Assembly: GCA_944470555.2 (NCBI GenBank)
Contig: OX104127.1
Location: 53,248,934-53,312,933 of the forward strand
Length of the DNA: 64,000 nucleotides
From: Heterobilharzia americana
Taxonomy: Eukaryota > Platyhelminthes > Trematoda > Strigeidida > Schistosomatidae
Direction: 5' to 3'
Shown piece after piece: positions 11,851-24,204 of the stretch. Numbering within the stretch: the first letter of the stretch is position 1; the number at the start of each line of letters is the position of its first letter. The position numbers and the translations under genes are program-made. The notes under the pieces are model-generated. The model worked only from the letters and a program-made list of their open reading frames with translations, did no database searches and was not told where the DNA came from.

Positions 11851-13654
11851 TTCTTAAGGCATATGGCCATTGGTTTTTAAATAAGCTGTGAATCGATGGC
11901 AATAATGTTTTGTTAATTTAGAAAGGCAAAACATATGCTATTCTATCCATTCAAGTGCCTAGTGATAAACAAAGAACGTATATAATTTCAGATGATATTT
12001 TTGGAAACGATTGAAAGTAAATTGGTAATCTTGTTCCCGGCCTATTTTTACGGATAAAACTCTAAAGAATACTATTCATGTATAAAATAAATACTATTGT
12101 AACTACTTATAATCATGAGAATCATCAGTATGCTTATGTAATATCACTTTTTTCTCCCATTTATAGTGAATGCGCATATATTTGAGAAAAAAAACAGAAT
12201 GCTAGCAATATCTTTTGTTCATTTATACATGAAATTTCAACTAACCTATGAAGTACATAATGAACAGAATGGATATACCTTTTCTGCTAAAAATGAAAAC
12301 ATTCACTAATTCAGGTAATATAGCTCAATGTTTCATGAATGTATACAACCTTTTGCTGCTTTTAAGAACATGTAGATTGTATTCACTAAGACCTAGTTAT
12401 ACATCTCAAACAAGCTTTGCATGTTCTGTTTTTTTTTTACCTATTACTTGATAAAATTAAAATGTTTGCCAAAATGTTCAATGTGTTCAATGGTAGGAAA
12501 AACTACCGGTAAATTACATAAATTTTACAGTGAATACTTATTCCCTTATAGTGTATAGAATCAATACTGAAAACGCTGCACATATATGTAATGATTTAAT
12601 TTAAAAAAATTTGACTTTCTACATTTCTTAAGTGACATCACTTGTTGTATACCTACTAGTGTTTGTTTTACTGTTAGCATCTAAGTAGTTATCTCCATGG
12701 AAAAGTTCTATAGAATTGGTGCTGTAGACTAGAGTTTTGAAAAGCAAATGGTATCATTCCAGATATCTGCTTGTTAAAAAATTCTAATCATTTTTAATGA
12801 CTTCCGTAACAGAAATAAACATTAGAATTTAGCATACTTCTAACAGTCTAATTTTGATCATAAAGAATGTACCAGCTAAATGAAGTTTTTTTTTCTTTAA
12901 AGGATTTGCATCATTGATAGCTAAGTAATCTTAATTCTTATTTCAATATTTGATAAAATAAAAATTTTTACGAAAAATGCTTGTAAATAAGTTTTAAATA
13001 TTGTGAACATGACATAAGTATTTTGAAATATGGACTATTATATTAGGTTGATATAGGATTGTCAACAGAATATTTTCCATTCTATAATCGATATATCATT
13101 TCCTTTTGTTTATGTATTTCCTAGTTATGTTTACACTTAGTATACATTATTGTTTGAGAAATATATTCGAAAACAACCTAATTGGATCTTTTATAACAGA
13201 TTTTTGCATGTATTTTACTCATCTATTGATAAACATATAATCTAGATAGCTTAAAACTTTCTAGTGAGATTGATAAAATGATTGTATAGTCTTCTCAAAG
13301 TTTCATTAATTCTATAATTGACATCAGTTCATGATGAATACGTTGCTGAAATCAGTTAAACGCCAGAAAAACTCGTAATCGAGTGTTTAATTTATTTTTT
13401 TCTGCTATACTTTATGTACTGTAAATTTAAGTCAGCAGTTTTAAATAACTGTGAATGTAGACATGAAAAATAATCGCCATAACCATTTACCCTTATTATA
13501 AATACACTGATGAGAGTCAGAGCCTTCTTGTATTCTCACAGCAGATAGATTATAAGCTCTCACCAACGATTATATCAAAACATCTTCACCTTTCGTATCT
13601 CACAATGTTCATCCCCTAAATTTGATACCTTTCATGATGATTAATATTTCTTCC

Positions 13655-16600
13655 TTCAGTTCCTAGTGGAACATGGAGATTCAGAAGCATGTCTCCATTC
13701 CACTCTCTTCTCTACAGTCCTCTCAAACTGGCGCCACGACTACCCACAAGCTTCAACTTCTTACCCACACCATCTCCTCCATGTCACCATCATCTCGGAC
13801 GCCAAACTCGTCGTTACACATTCGGATTACACCAAACAGCCTGGCCTGGTGCGTGATGTCCACAATCGATCTTCTCATTGTATGCACAATCCATTCCATC
13901 TCCACTCACCTCTGCATATTTGTTGGGTGGTGGGTGGGTACTTGCTTCGTTCGTTCGTTCGTTCGTTGCCGACCACCCAGCCAGCCAGAGTTCCTCCTTG
14001 CTCATTCTTATTATTCAGGACATCTCATCTCATCTCATCTTCAGTATCAAGTGAGAGTAGACGGCAGCTGTTGATATATGTCTGTAGTTTGTTGGAAATA
14101 CTTTTCGTAATGCACCAAGTCTCTCAACCATCACATAAAAACACTGACTCACTCGACTGACATTTGTGTTGAGAATCCGGATCTTATTCACGCCTTATGC
14201 TGAATGGAATAGAGTGGAATGCAGTGCAGTTCAGTGCAGTGCAGTGCAGTGCAGTGCAGTAGATCTCCACACTGATTGTTTCAGATTATTACAGGAAGGC
14301 CTGTGTTGCTGTCTTTCTCATACTGTCTGACTTTGACGTCGTCATCTGTACCTGTGCCACCTGTAGTTGAAACGATGCTAACTAGGTAGGTGTAGCTGTA
14401 GGTGTAGGTGTAGATGAAATGAACTACTTCCTTCAGATTTCTCCCATAAACGGTGATTGGTGCTTGCTGTTGTTGATGCTGTTGTTGTTGTTGGTTAGGT
14501 ATCTTCATCAACTCCATCTTCTCTACACTCACTTGAAGTCCCGTCTTCCTTCCCTGCCTCAACCCATCTCTTCTGTCAACTTGTTGGTTTTCGTGCGTGC
14601 ATCTTCGAGTTTGTGCGACAAGACATTGGAGAGAAATCGTCATCGGTGGCGAAATCCACATCTCCTTGTGGGATTTTTCCATTGGTCCAGCTAGCCAGCC
14701 AACCAGCCAGCCAGCCAGCGTATGGCCATCTCCTCACAGCTCCTCACGGTTTGCTACGTGATCCAGTCGACCACAATCAGGAAGATGATCGGTGATAGTA
14801 GGCAGCAGCCTTCTCTTACTCCTTCCTGTCTTCACTTCAACTGAACTTCCCATTGTGAATCACTCGACATTTAGGGTCCTCATCCAGCTGTTGAATGAGG
14901 TTGATACAGGTTTTTGGCACTAAAACTGTAGTGTTGAAGCAGCAGCTGCCTGTCTGCCTGCCTGTCAAATTACTTCTCAGTCGACGCTGTCGAAGGCCAT
15001 TTCAAAGTGGATGAATTTGAGGTAAAAATCCAGTTGACTGCCATTCTATACTTGTTCTATGATGATGCGTAGTGTAGTGTTGTAATTTGATCCGCACATG
15101 AGTTGTTATTCCTAAGGCCAGCCAGCCAGCCTGTTCTGGTCGTAATTTTGAATCCACCGTATATTTTAATCTCATCAGGGTGATGCAGCTTAATATCTTG
15201 CTTCAGGTGGACAGTAGCATGATTCTGTGACAATTCTCGCAAACACTTAGGTCGCCATTCCATGGGTGTTTGACAAGGTAACCCTTCCTCCAATCAATCA
15301 GCAGGTACCTTTCCTTCCTCCCTTCCAAACCTTCTGCAACAGTGATGTGAGCATGTTTGCTGTTGTCTCTGTGTCTGTTTTCAGTGTTTCTGGTGGAATT
15401 CCATCTGGTCGTGCTGTTTTCCCGGATTTCATTAACTTCATCGTGACCAGGATATCTGCTTTTGTCGGAGGGTTTGTGTTCACTGGTAATTTTGTGGCTG
15501 GGATGCTGGTGGTATTTGTAGATGAGTTGCAGGTGTTGGTGTTGGTCGATTCAAGAGTTTCTTGAAGTGGTCAGCCCATCGTTTTGTTCCCTGCGTTTCT
15601 GCTCTTTGGTAACTATGTTTCCTTCACTATCTTTCATTGGTTTCATCTGTGTTGATCTCTTCCCATGTAGTATTTTGGTTATTCCATATAGTGATGTCAG
15701 ATCTCTTACTAGCATCCTGTTCTGCTTCACCTGCTAATGAGTCATAGAATTGTCTCTTTTCTTTGCGCGCACTCTTATTCACTTCTTTGTCAAGTGCAGC
15801 GTTTCATAGTTCGCACTCAGTTCCTCTCTTGGTTGTTCATCCCTTCAGTACACTGGTTCATCTTCCGTCTACCCATCTTACTATCTTCTATCAGCTTCCA
15901 CGTATTCGTGGATATCCATTCCTTGTCTTCTTTCTTCTTCATTCCTAATACGGTTATGCAGGTTTCTTTCCAGGTGTCTTTCAAAGAGTTCCAATGTTCT
16001 TTCACAAAGGAATAATGTTTAATATCTTCCATTTTTCCTGATGATCGATGTGAAGATGTCCATTGTAGTTCCATCCTTCACTTCAGTTTCTGTTCTGAGT
16101 GTTGAACTTGAGTTGTGGTCTATCATCAACTACTTTGAAGGCCTTCAACTTGGTTTTGAAGGTTCCTTGCACTAGACAGTGAGTGGTTTGAACCTACATC
16201 TGCTCCTCTTCTTGATCTGATCTTGTGTCTAGTAGGATGCGTCTCCACTTTCTTCACATTGAGATGAAGTCGATATGATTTTAGTGCGTTTTGGTGCCTG
16301 GTGAAATTCATGTCACTCGCTTTGTGAATATCATTGTGTTTGTACACACTGCCTCACCTCCAATCACCAAATTGTTGAATGCGCAGAAATCTGCAAACAG
16401 TTCTCCATTCTTGTTCATTTCACCTAGTGCTTCTCTATCCATGATGAGTTCCCTTCCTGTGTTGTCTCCTCTCAGTTTGACATTCATGTCACCCCACCAT
16501 TAGAATTTTGATGTAGCCAACTGGAGTTTTGCTTTGTACTGATTGCAGTTGTTTATAGAATTCCTCCTTCTTCTCTCGATCTGCACTATTTGTTGGCGCG

Positions 16601-16915
16601 TATCATTGAATGATTGTGACGTTCCTTCCTTTTGAGTTGAATCTTGCTGTCATGATCTTGATCGTGGAGGAGAGAGAGCCTTTAATGATCTTGGGAAATC
16701 ATGACAGCCACTCCAAAACTCAGTGTGCTCGTTGTTGTCGTCTGTGTGAAAATATCAGGGCAGATTATTGATTCCTCTCCAGTTGACAGTTTGGAGAGTC
16801 CACTTCCATTCCATCTGCATATTCCTCGCAGATTCCAAGCATTTCCATGCTATACTTCCTCATCTCTTTCGCAATTAGGGCAGCTTTGCTAGATCCAAAC
16901 ATGGTTGTTTGAATA
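13655..16915 (-). mobile_element. RTE-clade LINE, nearly full length, multiply broken
   Basis: Read on the minus strand from 16915. The endonuclease start is KAALIAKEMRKYSMEMLGIC; GDMNVKLRGDNTGRE (about 16450-16492) is its GD-x-N block, and IRSRRGADVGSNHSL (about 16180-16225) its C-terminal block. A linker with EWISTNTWKLIE follows. RT fingers are SGKTARPDGIPPETLK (about 15385-15435). Motif B is GVREGCCLLSP (about 14800). The catalytic box reads DVDFATDDDF (about 14640), and YGRNLKEVVHF follows. The thumb and tail run to CTAGGAAC at 13659. Stops and frameshifts break every domain. It is the longest copy in the window and spans about 3.26 kb. GC is visibly higher than in the flanking intron. 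Confidence 0.9.
14217..14262 (-). repeat. (GTGCA)n tract inside the RTE copy
   Basis: About eight imperfect 5-base units in the RT region just after the YLG block. The same site has fewer units at 25040 and 61435, so it expands independently in each LINE copy. Confidence 0.9.
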
Positions 16916-17589
16916 GTATTCCCTTTTATATAACACTATTAAGGTATTTTGAAAATAATATATCTATTGGAGTTGAATACTGTGTTCCAGAAAATACTTT
17001 TTGAAAAGAATCAATGAGAACAATACAGATAAAAGTATCATTATATTTTCTGTCGCATAAAAAATATCTTGAAAATGTTTTTCATGGCATTTAATAAACA
17101 TATTCATCCTACATCGGATTGAAGATTGAAAATTGCTTTTATACCGAAGATGTTGAGAAAATGAAGGTGATCAAACATGAGATTTTATATGACTGAGAAA
17201 AAAAGCTGCTTGTAGAATCATTTTCATTTCAATGATTTTAATGAATTGAAACAAACATAGTCCTTTCAAGATATTGATCACACTAAGTTTACAGCTAAAA
17301 CTGTAAAATTTTAGCCTAAATATTTCCATTATTAAATCCCTTTGAATTTTATCATGATAAATATAAACAAATATTTAGATTACTGTATTCTACTTCCATC
17401 ATTTAGAAGAGGTAATAAAGATTTTCAAAAAATTAGGTCTAATCTCCAAATGAATAAAAAATAATTTTTTACAGAAACTTGAAAGTATATTAACTATCAT
17501 AATCACAGGTTAACTTGCCAATTAGATAATAAAGTTTTGGCTAAAGACGCCATATATCAGTATTTCAAGTGACCCTAAATTTATAGCCA

Positions 17590-18450
17590 GGCGAAAACTA
17601 ACAGGTTGACGGAAGAGGCGAGTCAGAGAAGACGGGACTTCAAGTGAATAAAGAGAGGAGAGAGGTGATGAAACTATCCAACCAACACCACCGCCACCAA
17701 CAACAAGCTCCAATCACCATCAATGGGAGAAACTTAAAGAAAGTAGCCTCCTTCACCTATCTAGGCAGCACTGTCTCAACTACTGGAAGCGGCACAGGCA
17801 CACACGAGGATGTCATAGCCAGCCAGGATCGGAAATGCAGCAAGACAGAAATTCCTGCATTAGCCTGAAACCAGTGTGGAGATCTCCTCCACTGCACTCA
17901 GCATGTACCACAACATCAGGATTTCCAACACCAATTCAGTCAAGTAAGTCACTGCTTCTATGTGATGATTGAGAGACTTGGTGTATCACGAAAGGGATTT
18001 CCAACAAATTACAGACATTCATCAACAACTGCCTACACTGTGTCGATACTGAATATCAGATGGCCAGAATAATGGGGATAAGCAAGGGGGAACTCTGACT
18101 GGCTGGCTGGCCGGCTGGTGACGAACCAACGAAACAAGAAGCTATCACCCAACAAATATGCACTGTAAGGAAGTGGAGATGGAATGGATTTGGGATGCAG
18201 TGAGAAGGCCGACTGGGTATATCACGCATCAGACCAGTCACTCGAGTGGAACCCAGATGGGGAGCGACGAGTTGGGTGTCTGAGGCGAGGGCGACATGTG
18301 GGAGATGGTGTGAGGAGGAAGTGAGAGGTTGTGGGCAGTCGTGGTGATAGGTTGAAGCGATTGCAGAGAAGGGAGTGTAATGGCGGTGTGCTAGTGAAGC
18401 CCTATGTTCCATAAGCAACCCAAGGGATAAATGATAATGATAATAAATTT
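17590..18450 (+). mobile_element. RTE-clade LINE 3' fragment (about 0.85 kb)
   Basis: The plus-strand frame includes APITINGRNLKKVASFTYLG, then STVSTTGSGTGTHEDV, the part of an RTE RT just after the catalytic box. It then carries the decayed thumb/C-terminal region and ends CCAAGGGATAAATGATAATGATAATAA, a TAA-rich RTE-type tail (about 18419-18448). The 5' end is truncated near the KLTEE block. It ends about 180 bases before receptor exon a and is the mirror of the copy at 32078-32908. Confidence 0.85.
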
Positions 18451-18631
18451 ATATTTCATAATACTTTTGTTTACATAAACATAAAAGTGGAACATAGACT
18501 GAAATTCCACTTAAGTTGACTGATTCAATCAAATGAAACTAATCTAACTTTATTACGTCTTATTCTTAACAAATGTATTTGAAATCTTGCTGAAATATCA
18601 ATCGAATAAATATCTTGCTTATGTATTTTAG

Positions 18632-18783
18632 GCGCAGTACAACATGATTGTCATTCACATCATATATGGAAACAACACAAACTTCCATTGATCAAAAATC
18701 CATCTGAATCGTATATAGGCTACGATGAATGCTTTGGACTAAAAACTAATCCCCTGAATACTACAGAACCAAACAGCACTGAA
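18632..18783 (+). CDS. Class B GPCR exon a: end of hormone-receptor domain
   Basis: The exon follows acceptor ATTTTAG and ends at donor GTAAGT (18784). It begins with two bases (GC) that complete a codon from an upstream exon, then gives 50 open codons. The pattern HDC...IW about 20 residues before YIGYDEC matches the last two cysteines of the class B hormone-receptor domain (C, then G-x-W, then W/Y-x-x-Y-x-x-C). The end, with NTT and NST, offers two N-glycosylation sites before TM1. It ends in phase 0 and joins exon b. The first four cysteines and the signal peptide are not here, so at least one more 5' exon must exist. The intron after it opens with TAAG-type repeats, with further GTAAG sites just beyond the real donor. 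Confidence 0.85.
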
Positions 18784-18840
18784 GTAAGTTAGTGAGAAAT
18801 TAAGTTAGTAAGTAAGCAAGTAAGTAAGTTATTTTAGGAG
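18784..18840 (+). repeat. TAAG-type simple repeat abutting the exon a donor
   Basis: GTAAGTTAG at the donor is followed by AGTTAGTAAGTAAGCAAGTA and AGTAAG, giving several further GTAAG sites within about 50 bases. Any downstream site would add an in-frame TAG after two codons. Confidence 0.75.
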
Positions 18841-19007
18841 TTAATACTTAATAGCACTGATCAAAATTCATTAGAAGTCATATTTAAAATAAGGTTCAAC
18901 TTTTACAATTGTCTGCTGCTTTACTTGTCTATGGATTTGATAACAGCTATTCCGTAAGTAGTCTAAAGGATGTCATTAAAACTGACTTTACGACCGGTAT
19001 GTAAAAG

Positions 19008-19008
<1 letters not shown>

Positions 19009-19080
<72 letters not shown>
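19009..19080. repeat. (TA)n microsatellite, about 36 units
   Basis: An uninterrupted TA run in the intron between exons a and b. Confidence 0.97.
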
Positions 19081-19082
<2 letters not shown>

Positions 19083-19224
19083 TTCATCCTTCTTCGTGAA
19101 GAATCAGCTAGTCATTTAACAATGGATAGTGCGACAACAGTTTCAGACAATAAATTCTACTTATCATATCAACGATAGGTTAATCATACTTTATTAATAT
19201 AAGTGTAAAAATTGAGTAATGTGA

Positions 19225-19970
19225 TGGTAGTTTCGATGTTACAAGTCTTTATACCAAAATACCAATCAGTAATATAGGTGTAAAACTTGAGCCCTGTGTG
19301 ATGGAATTTAATTCCATATTAGATTTGTTTATTTGATTTATAACACACAGTGTGATCTAGTATTACTTACTTGATGATGTTCTGAGCATAAATTGTTGCT
19401 TAGAAACTTTATGTAGGATCCTCAACAGGGTTAGAATTAGGGTAGCATTAGGACCTTTAAACTCATTCGACGATAAGCTTTCTCGAATAAAGCATCCGAT
19501 AGATCCAGTTAAGCAAAACATTCAACACATGTGGAGTAGAAATAACGCAACATCTATACAAGAGATATGCAAAAATTTTCTGTCAATAGAAATAAAGAAT
19601 AAAACGTGACAAGACTATAACAAGCAGATGTTGAAAGTACTGTTATTACATTGATATGATTGAGAGCAATAATTCCCGCTCAGAGTGTACCTGCGGAAGT
19701 AAATACTTTGGTCGTACGTAGAGGCGACTGTCTACCCGAATAGTTAAGCACATAACGAAATGGTTGAAGCATGGGAAACGAAGACCCCGAGGAGCTTGAT
19801 AACGAAGCACCTAATGGACTATGGATATGATATCAATACCTGTGAGTCCTTTAAGGTAGACAGCAAAATAAGAAGTTGCTTGGATGTGTAGAAGCTTGCA
19901 CGATTCGAGTTGTCAAACCAAACCTTTGCATTCAGAAGGAAATGGTAGTCAGCCTGAATCTGCCATGGTA
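19225..19970 (+). mobile_element. Penelope-like element remnant: terminal repeat and YIG-type endonuclease
   Basis: From about 19657 the + strand reads CTCGSKYFGRT, then RRLSTRIVKHITKWLKHGK and a region ending near FAFRRKW, which fits the C-terminal GIY-YIG endonuclease of Penelope-like elements. Stops and frameshifts interrupt it. The stretch 19240-19400 (ATTCCATATTAGA... TAAATTGTTGC) resembles the terminal segments at 22190-22280 and 26740-26830, so it is probably a PLE terminal repeat. The endonuclease type and the terminal segment may belong to different PLE families. Confidence 0.7.
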
Positions 19971-21489
19971 ATAATTACGACATTGTCTAATCATATTTAA
20001 TCTTTCTTATTTTACCCTTCACTATTAATTATCACCCGTCTCATATTCTGTTTTCCTTCCCTGATTTGTTTAGCCTAATTAACCTTATTCCTATTACCAA
20101 TGTTATCAGTATTATTCATCTCAATATACACTTTGTTTTCTTATTGTCTGCATAAGTACTACTAACTATCTCGTTTTCAATGGCGTAATTGACACTCAGT
20201 CGATTCAGTACTCACCCGTTTCAACATTATTATTGTTATTATAATTATTTTCCTACTTGAAATTCACTATTATCCAAACTCAATCAACCTATCCCCCAAC
20301 CCATTGAATGTTGAATATACATTTCTACCCTTTGTATAGCCATTTGATCTGTGAAAACTGTTCACCTGTATGTTGTTATACCTAAATCTTTCAACTTGTT
20401 GTTCATCGTAGACTGATATCAGTTAGAGGAGCAAAAGAAACCTGGGAGCACTGGGCAGATGTTTCTTCCTAGTATGGGACTCCTCAGCAGTGCGCACCCA
20501 CCACCCCGCCAGGGACCCAACCCGCGACCTTCAGGTTCCGTGGCGAGTGCGTTACCACTGAGCCACTAGGTCAGAATCCAATGGTTCATATTTCCAACTT
20601 CTCTTAGCTCACGACACAGCGTAACCGCCACCCTTTGTCATCGTTGAGTGACTGTCCGTCCTCATGACCATCAGGCTTTGACTCCACCAGTCACGAGAAG
20701 TCGTGAAATTTATGAATTCATTAAATCCTGCTTTTTTCACACTTGTTGCTTGTTTAAAATAATTATGCATCATTTTTTGTTATAAATAAAATAAACTAAT
20801 CATACTTTCTTTGTGTATACCATGACTATTTCTAAAGTACAACGCAACTATGGGTTCTACAGAATAAACACGAATATTCGATTCCATGTGTTTGTTCACT
20901 CTTGTTATTTTTTCAAATTTCTACTAAATGCTTTGAATTTATCAAGTGGTACACAATTTCTTCTCGTGAATGCTGTGATTCTATGTTTCCTGGAGTTTGT
21001 CTAACTTAATAAAAGTATTCTTTTGAATCAAAGCAGTCATATATGTGATTGTCAGGCGCTTGATTCGTATAAGGTTTAAAGTAGATAGTGTAGAACTATT
21101 CACAATAATCATCAGACAAAACCATCCACATATTGTTGTTTTTCGTGGGTCGTTACCTATGAGTGCTTTCGAAACAATCTTGTCATGCACGAAGAAAGCT
21201 TGACCAGCTTATCGTTGTTCTGGTAACGTATATTCAGCAGTTATCTTTCACAATATTGTGACTAGTGAGGTTTCTAGATGTACTGAAGTTTAAGATAGAT
21301 GACAATTTTCAGTACGCAACTATCCTCATTTGTTGTTTCAGAAATGCTACGTCAATACTTATTCAGTATGAGTTATACATCTCAAAAAGTTGAGCTTCAT
21401 TCACTGATGTTTGCTGTTTCATAATGAAGCATATGAGCCCCCTTAATTGAAGCCTCCTTGGTCATTTAGGTTTTATTCGACTAATTACG
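19971..21489. other. Intron a-b, mostly unique
   Basis: Only the family-2 SINE at 20.4-20.6 kb is recognised. Confidence 0.5.
20400..20605 (-). mobile_element. Family-2 hammerhead SINE
   Basis: Minus-strand head with box A GTGGCTCAGTGGTAACGC (one indel) and the box B GGGTTGGGTCC region. Ribozyme at 20450-20512: CTGAGGA, GAAA and six perfect stem I pairs, but the triplet is GCC, so cleavage is unlikely. Confidence 0.8.
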
Positions 21490-21865
21490 GATAGAAGTGA
21501 AATCTTGTATATCCATCTCTCACTATCCACTAATTACCAGCTGCAAGGAGATGAATTTCAATGAATGATGGTATTGCCTGTGAAACTCAAATGCAACACC
21601 CATCTCCTCAGACATCGGAGCATTATAGATAAGATTAAGGAGTCCAAACAGTCACCTTGTGTCCAATCAATATTATATTTGGTATTTATTCATGTCTGTG
21701 ATTGTTGGTCCACTATTAAACTGGATGAAAGTACTCAGTGTCTATAAGGGGGAACAGTATCACTTCCTGGAGCACAGATACATCCAGATGATAGGAACCA
21801 TTTGTGACGGAGCACACGTTACGGATTGTATTGTTATCCCCATCATGTAAATTAAGCCTTTCTTC
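21490..21865. mobile_element. Degenerate head-to-head SM-alpha-like dimer
   Basis: The left arm 21500-21640 and right arm 21715-21840 are decayed inverted copies of the spacer and hammerhead region. The centre GTCACCTTGTGTCCAATCAA matches the centres at 34370 and 37125. No intact ribozyme core. Confidence 0.5.
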
Positions 21866-22164
21866 TGCTTCTAGTAATTTCCTACCATTTAATACTTTAA
21901 CAAGCAATGAACTCAAGATTAGATGAGAAAAACATTTCTTTACCTAAAATGTTTAGAATTGAAGTGAATTTATGAATGTAGCGCAAAAAAAGTTAAATTT
22001 ACTTAACCACCATTTTTATATTTTTCACTTAAAGTAAGAAAATCAGTATGATGCGGTAAGAAACGGTGTACCACAAACGTTTTGAATTCATCACTTGTGT
22101 TAAAACTTCATACTGGCATTGCGCGACATTAAATACTTTGTAAATGCGATGTACACTTAACAAC

Positions 22165-22980
22165 ATTAACATAAGAGTAAAACTTGGGCACTGTGGTCGA
22201 GTGTAATTCCATTTTAGTCTGTTTAGTAGAAATATCATACAGTGAAACAGTAGCATTTATTGGATAACGTTTCGGACACAATTTATTGTCCATATTCATA
22301 TCAGGTAACTCCACAACTTCGAGACAGACTTTATATATTCCTAATTTTCTCTCCTTCTTTGTGATGACAAGGGTAGTAGAATTTTCCACATAACTGGGAT
22401 AGCTGCAGCATTATTTCGACTGCATGTATTTGGTGTTGATTTGATAAACAAAGATTCGGTTAATAATCTCTCCCCCACCCAACTAAGTTAGTTTTTAACA
22501 CTATCGCTCTATTCCACCCTACTGTGTGATTCTGTGTCATCGCATGCAGAGTTATAGCCGAGCTTTTCTCTAGATTCCTTATCTTATTAGGATCTACTAA
22601 TCTTGACTTGGCTAAGATTTTGTGCTCTGTTATTCTAATCGACCCTGCCTGGTCGACTACTTTGACTTATGTACTTGACCTCGCAATCTTTGCAAGGGAT
22701 CTGGTAAACCAAATTATTTGCTGAATTGCATCGATAGGATCTGTTAACCTACGAAGCTTGTTTCTGAGCGAGTTTGTTGGCTTGAATGCCACTTTAATCC
22801 CAGCCTTGTCATCACAGAGAAGGAGAGAAAATTAGGAATATATAAAGTCTGTCTCGAAGTTGTGGAGTTACCTGATATGAATATGGACAATAAATTGTGT
22901 CTGAAACGTTATCCAATAAATGCTACTGTTTCACTGTGTGGTATCTCTAATAAACAGATTAAAATGGAACTTAACAACAT
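22165..22980 (-). mobile_element. Penelope-like element fragment with inverted arms
   Basis: The minus strand from about 22830 to 22380 reads FKPTNSLRNKLRRLTDP, NNLVYQIPCKDCEVKYI (GIY-YIG core), a frameshift, and a C-terminal W-x-R-L-L-T-E-S-L-F-I block, matching PLE endonuclease ends. Flanking it, 22190-22375 is almost the exact reverse complement of 22805-22975. This is a terminal inverted arrangement of the kind reported for PLE terminal repeats. It ends about 130 bases before receptor exon b. Confidence 0.8.
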
Positions 22981-23110
22981 TGTTCTTAAGAAAGTTCTCT
23001 GAAATGTACTCAATAATGAAATTCCTTTCTGTGTACACATTTTGTACCCCTAGAGGTACACAGTATTGTTATCAATTATCATATTATTATTTACTTCATA
23101 ATTCATTCAG

Positions 23111-23214
23111 TTAATCCAAGTGATTGGACTGATTTGGACAGGAATTGGTGTAGTCGGTTCAATTATCACAATATGCAGCATGTTAACCGCTATATTCCTT
23201 TATACTTTATATCC
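23111..23214 (+). CDS. Class B GPCR exon b: TM1
   Basis: Acceptor CATTCAG and donor GTAAGT (23215) bound 34 codons plus two bases (CC). The translation is almost wholly hydrophobic (LIQVIGLIWTGIGVVGSII and on to FLYTLY) and forms the first transmembrane helix, directly after the ectodomain linker, as in class B receptors. It ends in phase 2; the CC is completed by the A that opens exon c to give Pro. The upstream intron holds a PLE remnant with inverted arms (22.2-23.0 kb) that stops about 130 bases before this exon. Confidence 0.87.
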
Positions 23215-23559
23215 GTAAGTAATATTATTTTGTAAATTATTTATGGATGTAGCTACTAATAAATTTTCTGAATAGTATAAGTTGATTCATGCATAAATTA
23301 AAAGCTAATTAGATGTATAATTTATTTGCAGGAATAAAAATCAACCAGTATTGTGTATTTCCTTGAAAATCATAAGTTTTATGCATTTTACGGTACTTAA
23401 TAAAGATTTTCATCACATTTTCCTCGTCTAGAACTAAGGGAATAATTCGTCAACAACGGACAAAATATTTAAGCAGCTTCATCTCATTGCACACCTTAAT
23501 ATTCCACTAACTTTCTTCTTGTTTTAATCTTAGGATGCCAAAAATTTCCTAAGGAAATT

Positions 23560-23810
23560 TACAACACTAAAATCTTTTTATTTCATCTTTCTTGAATTAT
23601 TCAACTATGTCTTCGGATCATGTTATATGTTTTCGTGCACCTTTTAGAGTGTCTTCAATCATCAGTTGAAAATTCTTACAAACAAATGAAAAACATCTGT
23701 CATAGTGGATGGAAACTGACTTTCAAATTCACGACATTACATCAAGTTGTGATTTGTGAAAGACTTAGGCGAAATTGAAAATCTGTCTACCGCCTAACTG
23801 AACCTCCACC
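23560..23810. repeat. Diverged repeat shared with 43690-43880
   Basis: The two segments share scattered blocks (ATGTCTTC, TTTTCAACCAACAATTAAAA versus its diverged form, TTGACTTTCAAACTCACGA). The second copy adjoins a PLE endonuclease remnant, so this is probably non-coding PLE sequence. Assignment is tentative. Confidence 0.4.
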
Positions 23811-24204
23811 AATAAACGTACACACACAATATTCTATCCTTTTTCTCCCTCACATCAAACGTCAGTCTAACAACAACTGGTCATTGCATTTTATTGCCTT
23901 TAATACTGTTGTTATTAACATTATTGAGATACTATAATTATTTAGTTTAAATAAAGTTTACGGGCATAAGTTTGTTCAGATATTATATGTTGAGAATTCC
24001 TAATAGCATGCAATAAAGTAATCACCCAACATTAGTGTAACTTTCTACACTAGTCATAACCCTTTGTTTAGGGATTGTGCTGATCAGTCATTAGGTATTA
24101 GCACTCAGCCAATGCCAGTAAATACGGTTATCCTAAGAACTTGATTTAAAACTAGAAACTCAAATATTACAGAAATTAATCCGTAAGTTGAAATGATGGA
24201 AAAG

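Larger units (their letters stand above)
10061..13654. other. AT-rich DNA without recognised genes
   Basis: Contains the truncated SM-alpha pair and the 11.34 kb repeat. The stretch 11851-13654 looks like unique intronic or intergenic sequence. I looked for the missing hormone-receptor-domain exon here and did not find a convincing one. Confidence 0.5.

Noticed and set aside
13666..14160. A 164-codon plus-strand frame and a similar one at 24483-24971
   Set aside because: Both are antisense shadows of the RTE LINE on the minus strand.
14217..14262. Short regular repeats considered as a CRISPR-like array
   Set aside because: The units are 5 bases with no spacers: a microsatellite in a eukaryotic LINE.
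15266..16074. Several open frames on both strands in this block
   Set aside because: Plus-strand ones are shadows. The minus-strand ones are broken pieces of a single RTE LINE, not separate genes.
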